DNA of 13,279 nucleotides. Source: Eubacterium sp. Lineage in GTDB: Bacteria; Bacillota; Clostridia; Lachnospirales; Lachnospiraceae. Position numbers and translations under genes: made by a program. The notes under the pieces were generated by a model that worked only from the letters and a program-made list of their open reading frames with translations, was not told the DNA's origin and made no database searches. The stretch covers positions 1-13,279 of the forward strand of contig JAILAS010000039.1 in the NCBI GenBank assembly GCA_024681495.1, read 5' to 3'. Of this stretch, positions 6,510 through 13,262 are shown one piece after another (within the stretch, counting starts at the first letter, position 1; each line of letters begins with the position of its first letter).

Positions 6510-7287
6510 ACATCTGCATTCCGCCGCAGACGGGAAGTGCCATTCCCGTAATGTGATCGGCCATGTCCGACATGAGGAATACCACTCCGTCCTCGATGTT
6601 CTTCGTGGTTCCCATCTTTCCGTCGGGAATGATGTGCTCCTTCATAAACTCCGTATCCTGGGTGCCGCTGGCAATGCTGTTCTTCATAAGGTCCGTTCCC
6701 TCAGTGGGTCCGGGGCATATGGCATTCACACGGATTCCGTTCTTAGAGTTCTCCACGGCGGCGGTCATCGTGATTGCGATTACGCCCGCCTTGGAGGGGC
6801 CGTACGCTCCGAACGCGGGTGCCATCTTCAGTCCGCCGATGGACGAGGTATTGACGATGGCGCCGTGGCCCTGCTTATTCATCTGTATGAGCTCGTACTT
6901 CAGGCAGTGGAACGTGCCGGTCAGATTGGTGTTGATCACCTTCAGCCAATCCTCCTCTGTCACCTCGGTGAGGGGCGCGAAGGGGATGTTCACGCCGTCG
7001 GCGCCGCATCCTGCGTTGTTGAACGCGTAGTCCACTGAGCCGTAGGCCTCGACCGTCCTGTCGATGGCGGCCTTAACGGACTGCTCGTCGGAGATGTCGC
7101 AGTACACGAACATCGCGTCTCCGCCGGCCTTCTTCACCAGCTCGACGGTCTCCGCGGCCTTCTCCTCCTTGCGAGCGGTCACTGCCACCTTGCAGCCCAG
7201 AGAGCCGAACCTTACTGCCACGCTTCTTCCCATTCCGGAAGCCGCTCCCGTCACGAATAAAACTTTTCCCTTAAACTCTTCAAACAT
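6508..7287 (-). CDS. Short-chain dehydrogenase/reductase (classical SDR)
   Basis: 259 residues, a Rossmann-fold oxidoreductase interconverting an alcohol and a ketone with a nicotinamide cofactor. Visible motifs are the cofactor loop T-G-A-A-S-G-M-G (13-20), N-N-A-G at 90-93, the catalytic Ser149 in N-T-S-S, and Y162-x3-K166 in Y-G-P-S-K. The basic A-R-K at 38-40 at the end of the second strand favours NADP(H). The P-G-P-T-E-G stretch at 182-187 is the usual substrate-loop start. The length is normal. It is the second gene of an operon, 23 bp behind the enoate reductase, with an AAGGAGGA site at 7292-7299. Substrate cannot be read from the sequence. Candidates in the family include hydroxysteroid dehydrogenases, 3-oxoacyl reductases and ketone reductases of aromatic or flavonoid compounds. 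Confidence 0.93.
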   Translation of the reverse strand: MFEEFKGKVLFVTGAASGMGRSVAVRFGSLGCKVAVTARKEEKAAETVELVKKAGGDAMFVYCDISDEQSVKAAIDRTVEAYGSVDYAFNNAGCGADGVNIPFAPLTEVTEEDWLKVINTNLTGTFHCLKYELIQMNKQGHGAIVNTSSIGGLKMAPAFGAYGPSKAGVIAITMTAAVENSKNGIRVNAICPGPTEGTDLMKNSIASGTQDTEFMKEHIIPDGKMGTTKNIEDGVVFLMSDMADHITGMALPVCGGMQM

Positions 7288-7310
7288 AGTGTCCTCCTTA
7301 AATATCCTGA

Positions 7311-9266
7311 CTATATCCTCATGGCCGCATTGTAGGCCTCGTGGTTCGCCCTGTAGTAATTGCCGCCCTTCGCGGTGCAGTCTCCCACCATTATAACATC
7401 ATTGCTGCCGTACTTAGACAGGAGCATCTTTCCGAGCGCATCGTTCGGCTTCACGCCGAGTGCGTTTACATAACTATCCGCCTTCCAGAGCTTCTTAACT
7501 CCGTTCTCCTCGGTCTCCACTCCCTCGTCGGAGATGGAGAGTATCCTCTGCCCGCCGTTCAGGCTGACGCCGTTCCTCTCAAGCTGGTCGAGCAGGTCCG
7601 CCTTATTGAAAATCGGCATCTCGGAAACGAACGCCTCGCGCGGGATCATATCGAGGACGGTCACCTTCCTGCCCTCGTCGGAGAGCGCCAGTGCGCACTC
7701 GAGGCCGGTAATTCCGCCTCCGAGGACAATGACCTCGTCGCCCGTGGCCACTTCGCCCGCATCCACGTCGCGAACGGCCAGGACCTTATCCCCGTCCATG
7801 CCGGGAATGGGAGGCGTAAGGTAGGTGGAACCTGTCGCCACTATCACCTTATCGGGGTTCACCTCTTCGATGAGGGCCTCGTCGACCTCCACTCCCAGGT
7901 GCACCTCGGCGCCGCATTCCATCGTCTCCTCAATATCCCACTGCAGGTACTCCCTCATGAGACCCTTGAAGGGCACGAGCACCGCATCGTTCAGCAATCC
8001 GCCCAGCCTCTTCTCCTTCTCGTAGAGCACGGCCTCGTGCCCTCGTTTACATAATATCTGTGCAGCCATCATGCCGGCGGGCCCGCCGCCAATTATCATC
8101 ACCCGCCGGGCGTCCGCGGGGGCGACCTTCTCGATTTCCTCCGCGATACCGCATCGGGGGTTAATGGCACAGCTCATCGTGGTACCCCAGGTATTCGCAT
8201 TGCCGCACAGGTCGCAGCGCGTGCAGGGGCGCACCCTATCGGCCTTGCCCTCCAGCGACTTCTTAACGATGTCTCCGTCCGCCATGAAGCTCTTCGCCAT
8301 GGCCACGATGTCGGCCTCGCCCGAGGCGATTATTCGCTCGGCCTCCTCCATGCTGGTTATCATGCCGACCACGGCCACGGGAATGTGCAGGCGCTCCTTC
8401 ACGATCTTCGAGTAGCGAGTGTTGAGCGGCTGGTGCGGGGTGCGGAAGTAGGTCGGTATGGTGTATCTGGCAGAGAGGTGGAATATGGAGCCCTGGGACA
8501 CATGCATGATATCCACGTACTCCTGGGCCAGCTCCATAAACGCCAGAGACTCCTCGAACTCCAGGCCGCCCTCGATTCCCTCTGTGGCGGAAACTCGAAG
8601 CTCTATGACCATGTCCTCTCCAACCGTCTCCCTGATTGCCCTGAGCACCTCCAGCGGGTACTTCCTGCGGTTCTCGGGGCTTCCGCCGTACTCATCCGTG
8701 CGGACGTTTGAGTCGGGAGAGAGCCACTGGGCCAGGAAGTTATTGTGGGCGCAGTGGATGAGGATCATCCTGAAGCCGGCGTGCTTACACCTTAATGCAC
8801 AGTCCGTGAACTGATTCTTCAGGTAGTCCATGTCCTCGCGGGTCATCGTGCGGACGTTGTCGTCGGGAGAGAGCGGGCGCTCCGCGGAAACCACCGCGGT
8901 AGGCTCGCCGTTCTTCGGCGCCCTGTTGCCCCTGCCGGCGTATGCCAGCTCCACCGAGAGCTCGGCTCCGTTCCGTCGACATTCCTCCACCAGCATATTC
9001 ATGCCGTGGATGCAGTCGTCATCACAGACGTTCATCTCGCAGAGCCAGTGGGAGGTGTCATCGTGCGTCACCGGCGTGTCGCCGACAGTCACCCAGCCTG
9101 CCCCTGTCTTAGCCTGCCACTTCATGAAGTCGAGCATGTCCTGACTCATCGAGCCGTCGGCATTGCATTTTAATACCACCGTGGGCGCATACTCCAGACG
9201 GTTCTTAAGCGTGAGTCCCCTGATGGTGATGGGGTCGAATACGTGCGGGTATTTGTTTGGGTTCAT
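7311..9266 (-). CDS. Old-yellow-enzyme/4Fe-4S/FAD reductase (2,4-dienoyl-CoA or enoate reductase family)
   Basis: 651 residues with the full three-part layout of this family. The N-terminal FMN barrel covers about 1-340. It has the substrate-binding pair H171 and H174, then L-S-P-D-S-N-x-R and D-E-Y-G-G-S-P-E-N-R (191-200). A 4Fe-4S cysteine set follows at C348, C351, C354 and C366 (spacing x2-x2-x11). The C-terminal half has an FAD dinucleotide motif G-G-G-P-A-G (393-398), an NAD(P)H motif G-G-G-I-T-G (516-521), and the closing V-G-D-C flavin motif (627-630). It would pass electrons from NAD(P)H through FAD, the cluster and FMN to a conjugated C=C bond. The Tyr that serves as proton donor in OYE1 and FadH is replaced: the motif reads H-C-A-H-N-N-F-L. 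A GGAGG site at 9274-9278 supports the start. Relatives act on dienoyl-CoAs, cinnamates, bile acid intermediates and isoflavones. I cannot choose among them. Confidence 0.92.
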   Translation of the reverse strand: MNPNKYPHVFDPITIRGLTLKNRLEYAPTVVLKCNADGSMSQDMLDFMKWQAKTGAGWVTVGDTPVTHDDTSHWLCEMNVCDDDCIHGMNMLVEECRRNGAELSVELAYAGRGNRAPKNGEPTAVVSAERPLSPDDNVRTMTREDMDYLKNQFTDCALRCKHAGFRMILIHCAHNNFLAQWLSPDSNVRTDEYGGSPENRRKYPLEVLRAIRETVGEDMVIELRVSATEGIEGGLEFEESLAFMELAQEYVDIMHVSQGSIFHLSARYTIPTYFRTPHQPLNTRYSKIVKERLHIPVAVVGMITSMEEAERIIASGEADIVAMAKSFMADGDIVKKSLEGKADRVRPCTRCDLCGNANTWGTTMSCAINPRCGIAEEIEKVAPADARRVMIIGGGPAGMMAAQILCKRGHEAVLYEKEKRLGGLLNDAVLVPFKGLMREYLQWDIEETMECGAEVHLGVEVDEALIEEVNPDKVIVATGSTYLTPPIPGMDGDKVLAVRDVDAGEVATGDEVIVLGGGITGLECALALSDEGRKVTVLDMIPREAFVSEMPIFNKADLLDQLERNGVSLNGGQRILSISDEGVETEENGVKKLWKADSYVNALGVKPNDALGKMLLSKYGSNDVIMVGDCTAKGGNYYRANHEAYNAAMRI

Positions 9267-9273
9267 GGCTTTT

Positions 9274-9278
9274 CCTCC
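9274..9278 (-). promoter_or_regulatory. Ribosome-binding site of the reductase gene
   Basis: GGAGG on the minus strand, 7 nt before the ATG at 9266. Confidence 0.7.
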
Positions 9279-9326
9279 GTTTATTATTCATTAAAGCTAA
9301 TAACGATTTTTCGGTTGACTTTTTTC

Positions 9327-9341
9327 TATTACACAGTAATA
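9327..9341. promoter_or_regulatory. Palindrome over the reductase promoter start point
   Basis: TATTAC-ACA-GTAATA, perfect 6-bp arms with a 3-nt centre. It overlaps the -10 edge and predicted start of the reductase operon, so it could be an operator. It is AT-rich and short, and the binding protein is unknown. Confidence 0.4.
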
Positions 9342-9366
9342 ATAAGGCAATAACGGGGATTATCAA
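9339..9366 (-). promoter_or_regulatory. Promoter of the reductase/SDR operon
   Basis: On the minus strand a -35 TTGATA (9366-9361) and a -10 TATTAT (9344-9339) are separated by 16 nt, each 5 of 6 to consensus. The start point would lie near 9332, with a leader of about 65 nt. The palindrome at 9327-9341 covers the -10 edge and the start point. Confidence 0.6.
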
Positions 9367-9388
9367 AATACTTTATCTCACATATTGG

Positions 9389-9406
9389 TATTCCATAAAA
9401 GGAATA
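9389..9406. promoter_or_regulatory. Candidate LysR-type binding site
   Basis: TATTCC-ATAAAA-GGAATA, perfect 6-bp arms around 6 nt. It sits 31 nt before the lysR ATG and about 22 nt beyond the -35 box of the divergent reductase promoter. LysR activators bind dyads of this kind at about -65, and the centre here falls near -65 relative to a start at 9332. It contains a T-N11-A spacing (9392 to 9404). Confidence 0.5.
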
Positions 9407-9437
9407 ACTTTTTCGAAACCGCGCAGGAGGATACTCC

Positions 9438-10349
9438 ATGGAACTTCAGCAGCTCATCAACTTCCGGACGGTCGCCGAATGCCAGAACATATCGATGGCG
9501 GCCAGACAGCTATACATATCCCAGCCTTCACTAAGCAAGAGCATCTCCCGGCTCGAGGCCGACCTCGGCGTGCCGCTCTTCACCCACCGCAAGGGCCGCA
9601 TCGAGCTAAACGACTACGGCCGGGTGTTCCTCGCCAGCACGGAGATGGCACTCTCCGAGATAGAGCGCGGCGCGCAGAACGTAAGGCGCATGTACGATTC
9701 CGACCGCCACGTCCTCTCCCTCGGGAGTAACATCTCGGGATTTCTCCCCGACAATCTGCCCGACTTCATAGCCGCTCACCCCGAGATAGGCATACGCCAG
9801 CTCTCATTGTCCGCTCATGAAATGACCGAGCAAATCCTGCAGAGGACACTGACTCTGGGCATCTCCTTCACCCCAATCGAGGACGAGAGGATAGAATTCA
9901 ACGTCCTCGGAAAAAAGGAATTCGTCCTTGCCGTTGGAAAAGAGCATCCATTGTCATCCAAAAAGGATGTCCGGATGAAAGAGCTTAGTGAGGAGACCTT
10001 CATATGCGATCCCTCCAGGATGAGCGTCGAAGCTCTGAGAAAATTCTGTTCTCAGGAGGGGTTCACCCCCCACGTGGGATTCGAGATAGAGGACGCAGAG
10101 CTAATCCATAATCTTATCGCGAAAAACAGGGGAGTCGCCATTCTCCCGCTCGGCCTGTGCGCGCGCCTTCTGGTAACCCACCCCGGCACCGGATTGCGCC
10201 TTATAACGGTGAAACCCGCGCCCGAGCCCACCATAATAGGCGTAGCCCATCTCAAGGGGCAGGACCTCTCACCCGCAGCGGCGCTGTTTATTGACTTCCT
10301 GAAGAAGACCATCAAAAAGGAAGACCGGGTGGTGGCGGGAATAAGCTAA
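9438..10349 (+). CDS. LysR-family transcriptional regulator of the reductase operon
   Basis: 303 residues, the normal LysR length. The N-terminal winged helix-turn-helix (about 1-60) includes L-I-N-F-R-T-V-A-E-C, then S-M-A-A-R-Q-L-Y-I-S-Q-P-S-L-S-K-S-I, then L-E-x-D-L-G-V-P-L-F. A linker helix follows, then a two-lobed effector-binding domain (about 90-290) with I-A-K-N-R-G-V-A-I-L-P-L near residues 231-242. An AGGAGG site at 9425-9430 fixes the start. It is divergent from the reductase/SDR operon across 171 bp holding two palindromes, the classic arrangement for a LysR activator and its target. The effector is probably the substrate of that pathway, but nothing in the sequence identifies it. 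Confidence 0.93.
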   Translation: MELQQLINFRTVAECQNISMAARQLYISQPSLSKSISRLEADLGVPLFTHRKGRIELNDYGRVFLASTEMALSEIERGAQNVRRMYDSDRHVLSLGSNISGFLPDNLPDFIAAHPEIGIRQLSLSAHEMTEQILQRTLTLGISFTPIEDERIEFNVLGKKEFVLAVGKEHPLSSKKDVRMKELSEETFICDPSRMSVEALRKFCSQEGFTPHVGFEIEDAELIHNLIAKNRGVAILPLGLCARLLVTHPGTGLRLITVKPAPEPTIIGVAHLKGQDLSPAAALFIDFLKKTIKKEDRVVAGIS

Positions 10350-10382
10350 TCTCCGCGCCCCGGTTTCACAAATCACTGCACC

Positions 10383-10416
10383 AAAAAGCCGGGCAGTCCG
10401 TCCTGGACTACCCGGC
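10383..10416 (-). terminator. Terminator of the secreted-protein pair, between convergent genes
   Basis: A hairpin at 10388-10416 (6 + 5 bp with one C-A mismatch, 5-nt loop) is followed on the minus strand by TTTTTGG (10387-10381), a reasonable terminator about 65 nt past the stop at 10481. On the plus strand it is followed by AATCTTCT, so it may also weakly end the lysR transcript. The 10350-10480 gap holds nothing else I can identify. Confidence 0.7.
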
Positions 10417-10480
10417 AATCTTCTACATATACGGTATTCTTAGCTGCTCCCGATACACTTATCCGTGTCCGTTATGCCTG

Positions 10481-11860
10481 TCAATATCTGTCAAAATCTC
10501 CAACGACATTAACGCCCTGAATACCCTGCTGCTGAATTTCCACAGCCTCCGCATATTTCTTGGGAACCTTCTTTGTCTTAATCTTATAGGTATCCCTCTC
10601 GAGGGTGCAGCTGCTATCCTTTTCTCCGTCATCGAGAATGGCGGATACTACCGTCGTTCCCTTCTTAACCCTGTTCGATCCGGACTTAAACTCGAACTCA
10701 TTCGTCCGCGTATATTTATTTGCAACATTCATGTAGCTGAGATTGGTATACGAAGTATTTGTAACAAGCACCGTGCCCGCATCGTTGGAAGTGGTCACCT
10801 CGGACTGCGCTGAAAATACAGGCCATCCGTCCGTCTGATTTACATCAACTTTCCTGATGCATCCGTCTTTATCATACGTAAAGACAGTCGACTGTTTGGA
10901 CTTCGCATACTTAAAATGCTCCGTACTCTTAGCACTCTCCGACGTGCTAAGATTGGTATACTCATAAATATACGTGTATTCACCCGGAATAGTAGAAACC
11001 ATCTTCCGTAGATTGCCTTTCTTATACGTATACTTGCTTTTAACGTTGTCGGTCAGGCTGGTAACGACCTCTTTTGTGGTGACTCCGTCGTCCACCTCTA
11101 TATCAGTCACTTTCTCGCTCACTGTGGCAACAGACTTCGTATAGTGGTCGCCCTTCGATGAGAACTTTAATACGCTCGTGATCACGAGGTTGTCCTTGCA
11201 ATAAGAGGCACCGTTCCTATACTCGCTGTCTTCACCGGCAGGATATTCGGTAGCAATCGATCCCGTAAGGCTCTTGTAAGTGTAGTACATGGGAGCCGTA
11301 TCCACCTGAGTCCTCTTCTTCAGCATTCCTTTTTTGTTATAGGAATACGTCGTCTTCGCGGTGACCTTCGCTGTGACGGTGTATCCGTAGGTGTTCTCTT
11401 CGTCGTATGAGTCGCTGTTGGTATCGGTTTTTACACTGTACTTAGTCGTGTAGTATGTGGTCACCACCTTCTTTTTAATCTTACCGGCGGCCTTACCCTT
11501 TGCTACATACTTATACGTGGTAACAGCCTTTTCTTCCTCAGTACTCTTCACATACTCGGTTCCATACACAGCGTACGTCGACGTATACGTATTCGCATCA
11601 CCGTCGCTGCCATACGAATACTCCACCTGGGTCATAATCTTTTCACTTGTGTTGCTCTTCTTCTTATTCTTGCTTACGCTTTTCGAAATCAGGCCGTTTT
11701 TATTATAGCTGTACTTGGTCACACTGCCGTCGTCAACACCGGTTTTAGCGGTAACGACATCAACAGACGTCTTCGCAGCCGCCTGCACCGGCTGAGCCGG
11801 AACCAGACTGCCGACCATAAGTAACGCCGCAAACGCAGCAATTAAACGTTTTATCTTCAT
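10481..11860 (-). CDS. Secreted protein of unknown function, paralogue of the upstream gene
   Basis: 459 residues, exported. A basic start (M-K-I-K-R) and hydrophobic core lead to a likely signal peptidase site V-Q-A before residue 28. I do not recognise the mature protein. It is rich in Tyr, Thr, Lys and Ser, with recurring short strands of the type T-Y-x-Y-N-K-x-G-x-x-K-K: about 49-60, 171-182, 276-286 and 326-337. These suggest a beta-repeat protein loosely like YD repeats but without their Tyr-Asp pattern. Conserved with its neighbour are D-T-N-S-D-x-Y-D-x-E-N (146-156) and an A-T-E-Y-P-A-G-E-D-S-x-Y-R-N-G-A-S-Y block (203-220). There is no LPxTG, SLH or choline-binding anchor, so it is probably released or held non-covalently. 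Its AAGGAGGGG site overlaps the upstream gene's stop codon, so translation is coupled. The coding sequence is AT-richer than the enzyme genes. Confidence 0.85.
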   Translation of the reverse strand: MKIKRLIAAFAALLMVGSLVPAQPVQAAAKTSVDVVTAKTGVDDGSVTKYSYNKNGLISKSVSKNKKKSNTSEKIMTQVEYSYGSDGDANTYTSTYAVYGTEYVKSTEEEKAVTTYKYVAKGKAAGKIKKKVVTTYYTTKYSVKTDTNSDSYDEENTYGYTVTAKVTAKTTYSYNKKGMLKKRTQVDTAPMYYTYKSLTGSIATEYPAGEDSEYRNGASYCKDNLVITSVLKFSSKGDHYTKSVATVSEKVTDIEVDDGVTTKEVVTSLTDNVKSKYTYKKGNLRKMVSTIPGEYTYIYEYTNLSTSESAKSTEHFKYAKSKQSTVFTYDKDGCIRKVDVNQTDGWPVFSAQSEVTTSNDAGTVLVTNTSYTNLSYMNVANKYTRTNEFEFKSGSNRVKKGTTVVSAILDDGEKDSSCTLERDTYKIKTKKVPKKYAEAVEIQQQGIQGVNVVGDFDRY

Positions 11861-11866
11861 CTCCTG

Positions 11867-11875
11867 CCCCTCCTT
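11867..11875 (-). promoter_or_regulatory. Ribosome-binding site overlapping the upstream stop codon
   Basis: The minus strand reads AAGGAGGGG. Its first two A bases are part of the TAA stop (11876-11874) of the upstream paralogue. The genes are 13 bp apart, so the two proteins are likely made in a linked ratio. Confidence 0.75.
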
Positions 11876-13250
11876 AATACCTCACAAGATCAAATGCATT
11901 GTTAATGCAGCCATACTGAAGTGCGTACTGTTGACTCTCCGCCAGGTCGGCATAGAATGAATTCAGCTTCTTACTCTTCACCTTACATTTGGCCCTTTTA
12001 ATTGTCTTACTGTTGTCCTTGTCTCCATTGGCAAGATATGCCCCGGATATCTCGGTTACCTCCAGGATTCGGTTCGAATCTCCCTTAAAAACGTATTCGT
12101 AAGACACCTTCGCCTTTGTTTTATTGGTCACGTAAAACAGGCCCGAATAAACAACTGTGTTGGTATAACCGCCATTACCGGCTACTTCCTTCGTGGCGCG
12201 GCTCGCATATCCCAACTCGGCATCATTCTTCCTGGCTGTATAGCCCTTAAGCGAATGATTCTTATTGTACGTATAGCTAACGCTTGAGGTGCTCTTGTCG
12301 TCCTTATATGTATACTTATCATAGTACTCGTCCGAGGTGCCGACGTTATATATGTCAGTATACTTAATCACTCCGGAGCTCTTATATGTCCACTTGGAAA
12401 GGTATCCTTTATTGTATTTATATGTATTAACTTCGTTGCCGTAATCCTTCGTGTAGGTATCCTTGGTGGCCACACCGTCTGTCACCTCCACGTCGGTTTC
12501 GGTATCCACACAGTTTCCCACAGTCTTCACCACCAGGCCCCCCTTGGTTTTGAAAGTAGTGGTGATAACGGTATTCCACACATCGTCCTTATAGGAGGCG
12601 CCGTTTCTATACACACTGTCCTCACCGGCAGGGTATTCCGTAGCGTAGCAGCCCTTCAGATTGGAATACGTATAGTGGACTTTTTCAACCTGCGTAGTCA
12701 CAATCTTTTTCAGCACGCCCTTCTTGTTGTAAGAGTAGTTTCTGGTCACCGTATACCTGTCGGAGATCTTATAAGAGCCGGAATTTTCGGTGTCGTAGTC
12801 GTCACTGTTTGTATCGCACGTCATCTTATGATTATCAGAATACGTACAAACAGTCACGCATTTCTTGAGCTTACCCTTGGCCTTGCCCTTAGTATAATAC
12901 GTAAACTTCGTCACCTGCTTCTCAACGCACTTATCCGTACTCTTCCGAGTACCATATACAGCATACTCCGTGGTCTCCGTGCTCGTATTGCCCGAGCCTT
13001 CACTGCTGTACTCGGCATCCTCCTGGATAACTTCCTTGCTCACATCGGTCCATTTGTTCGTGTACACTTCCTTCTTAACGAGTCCGTTTTTGTTGTAGGT
13101 GTATTTGGTGGTACTCCCGTCAGTCAGAGATTTATGCTGCGTAACGAGATCAACCGGGGTCTTCGACGCGGCCTCGGCCGGCAATGCGGGAACCAGGCTG
13201 ATTGCCATAAAAGCCGCCGCAAAAGCCGTAAAAAGACGTTTCATTTTCAT
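11874..13250 (-). CDS. Secreted protein of unknown function, first of the tandem pair
   Basis: 458 residues, one shorter than its downstream copy. A signal peptide (M-K-M-K-R, hydrophobic core, A-E-A near 25-27) precedes a Tyr/Thr/Lys-rich mature chain. The two proteins align without a gap over the first 286 residues. By hand count about 112 of the first 220 positions are identical, including Y-N-K-N-G-L (52-57), Y-A-V-Y-G-T (96-101), K-G-K-A-x-G-K-x-K-K (121-130), D-T-N-S-D (146-150) and the 203-220 block. The C-terminal half has drifted much more, although both end in an Arg-Tyr. It has Cys residues (108, 131, 135, 145, 201, 247) that are mostly absent from the copy. An AAGGAGG site at 13256-13262 supports the start. 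Its promoter lies outside the window. Function is unknown. Confidence 0.86.
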   Translation of the reverse strand: MKMKRLFTAFAAAFMAISLVPALPAEAASKTPVDLVTQHKSLTDGSTTKYTYNKNGLVKKEVYTNKWTDVSKEVIQEDAEYSSEGSGNTSTETTEYAVYGTRKSTDKCVEKQVTKFTYYTKGKAKGKLKKCVTVCTYSDNHKMTCDTNSDDYDTENSGSYKISDRYTVTRNYSYNKKGVLKKIVTTQVEKVHYTYSNLKGCYATEYPAGEDSVYRNGASYKDDVWNTVITTTFKTKGGLVVKTVGNCVDTETDVEVTDGVATKDTYTKDYGNEVNTYKYNKGYLSKWTYKSSGVIKYTDIYNVGTSDEYYDKYTYKDDKSTSSVSYTYNKNHSLKGYTARKNDAELGYASRATKEVAGNGGYTNTVVYSGLFYVTNKTKAKVSYEYVFKGDSNRILEVTEISGAYLANGDKDNSKTIKRAKCKVKSKKLNSFYADLAESQQYALQYGCINNAFDLVRY

Positions 13251-13255
13251 ATTTT

Positions 13256-13262
13256 CCTCCTT
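13256..13262 (-). promoter_or_regulatory. Ribosome-binding site of the first secreted-protein gene
   Basis: AAGGAGG on the minus strand, 5 nt before the ATG at 13250. Only 17 bases remain to the window edge, so no promoter can be assessed. Confidence 0.75.

Noticed and set aside
6508..9266. Assignment to the bile-acid bai operon or to the equol pathway
   Set aside because: Only the reductase and SDR types match. The other genes of those clusters are absent here, and the families are too broad to assign a substrate.
10388..10416. Strong plus-strand terminator for lysR
   Set aside because: The bases after the hairpin on the plus strand (AATCTTCT) are not a proper U-run. The T5 on the minus strand fits the opposite gene better.
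10481..13250. Rhs/YD-repeat toxin pair or toxin-immunity cassette
   Set aside because: The Tyr-rich strands only loosely resemble YD repeats. There is no Rhs core motif, no toxin domain at the C-terminus and no small immunity gene.
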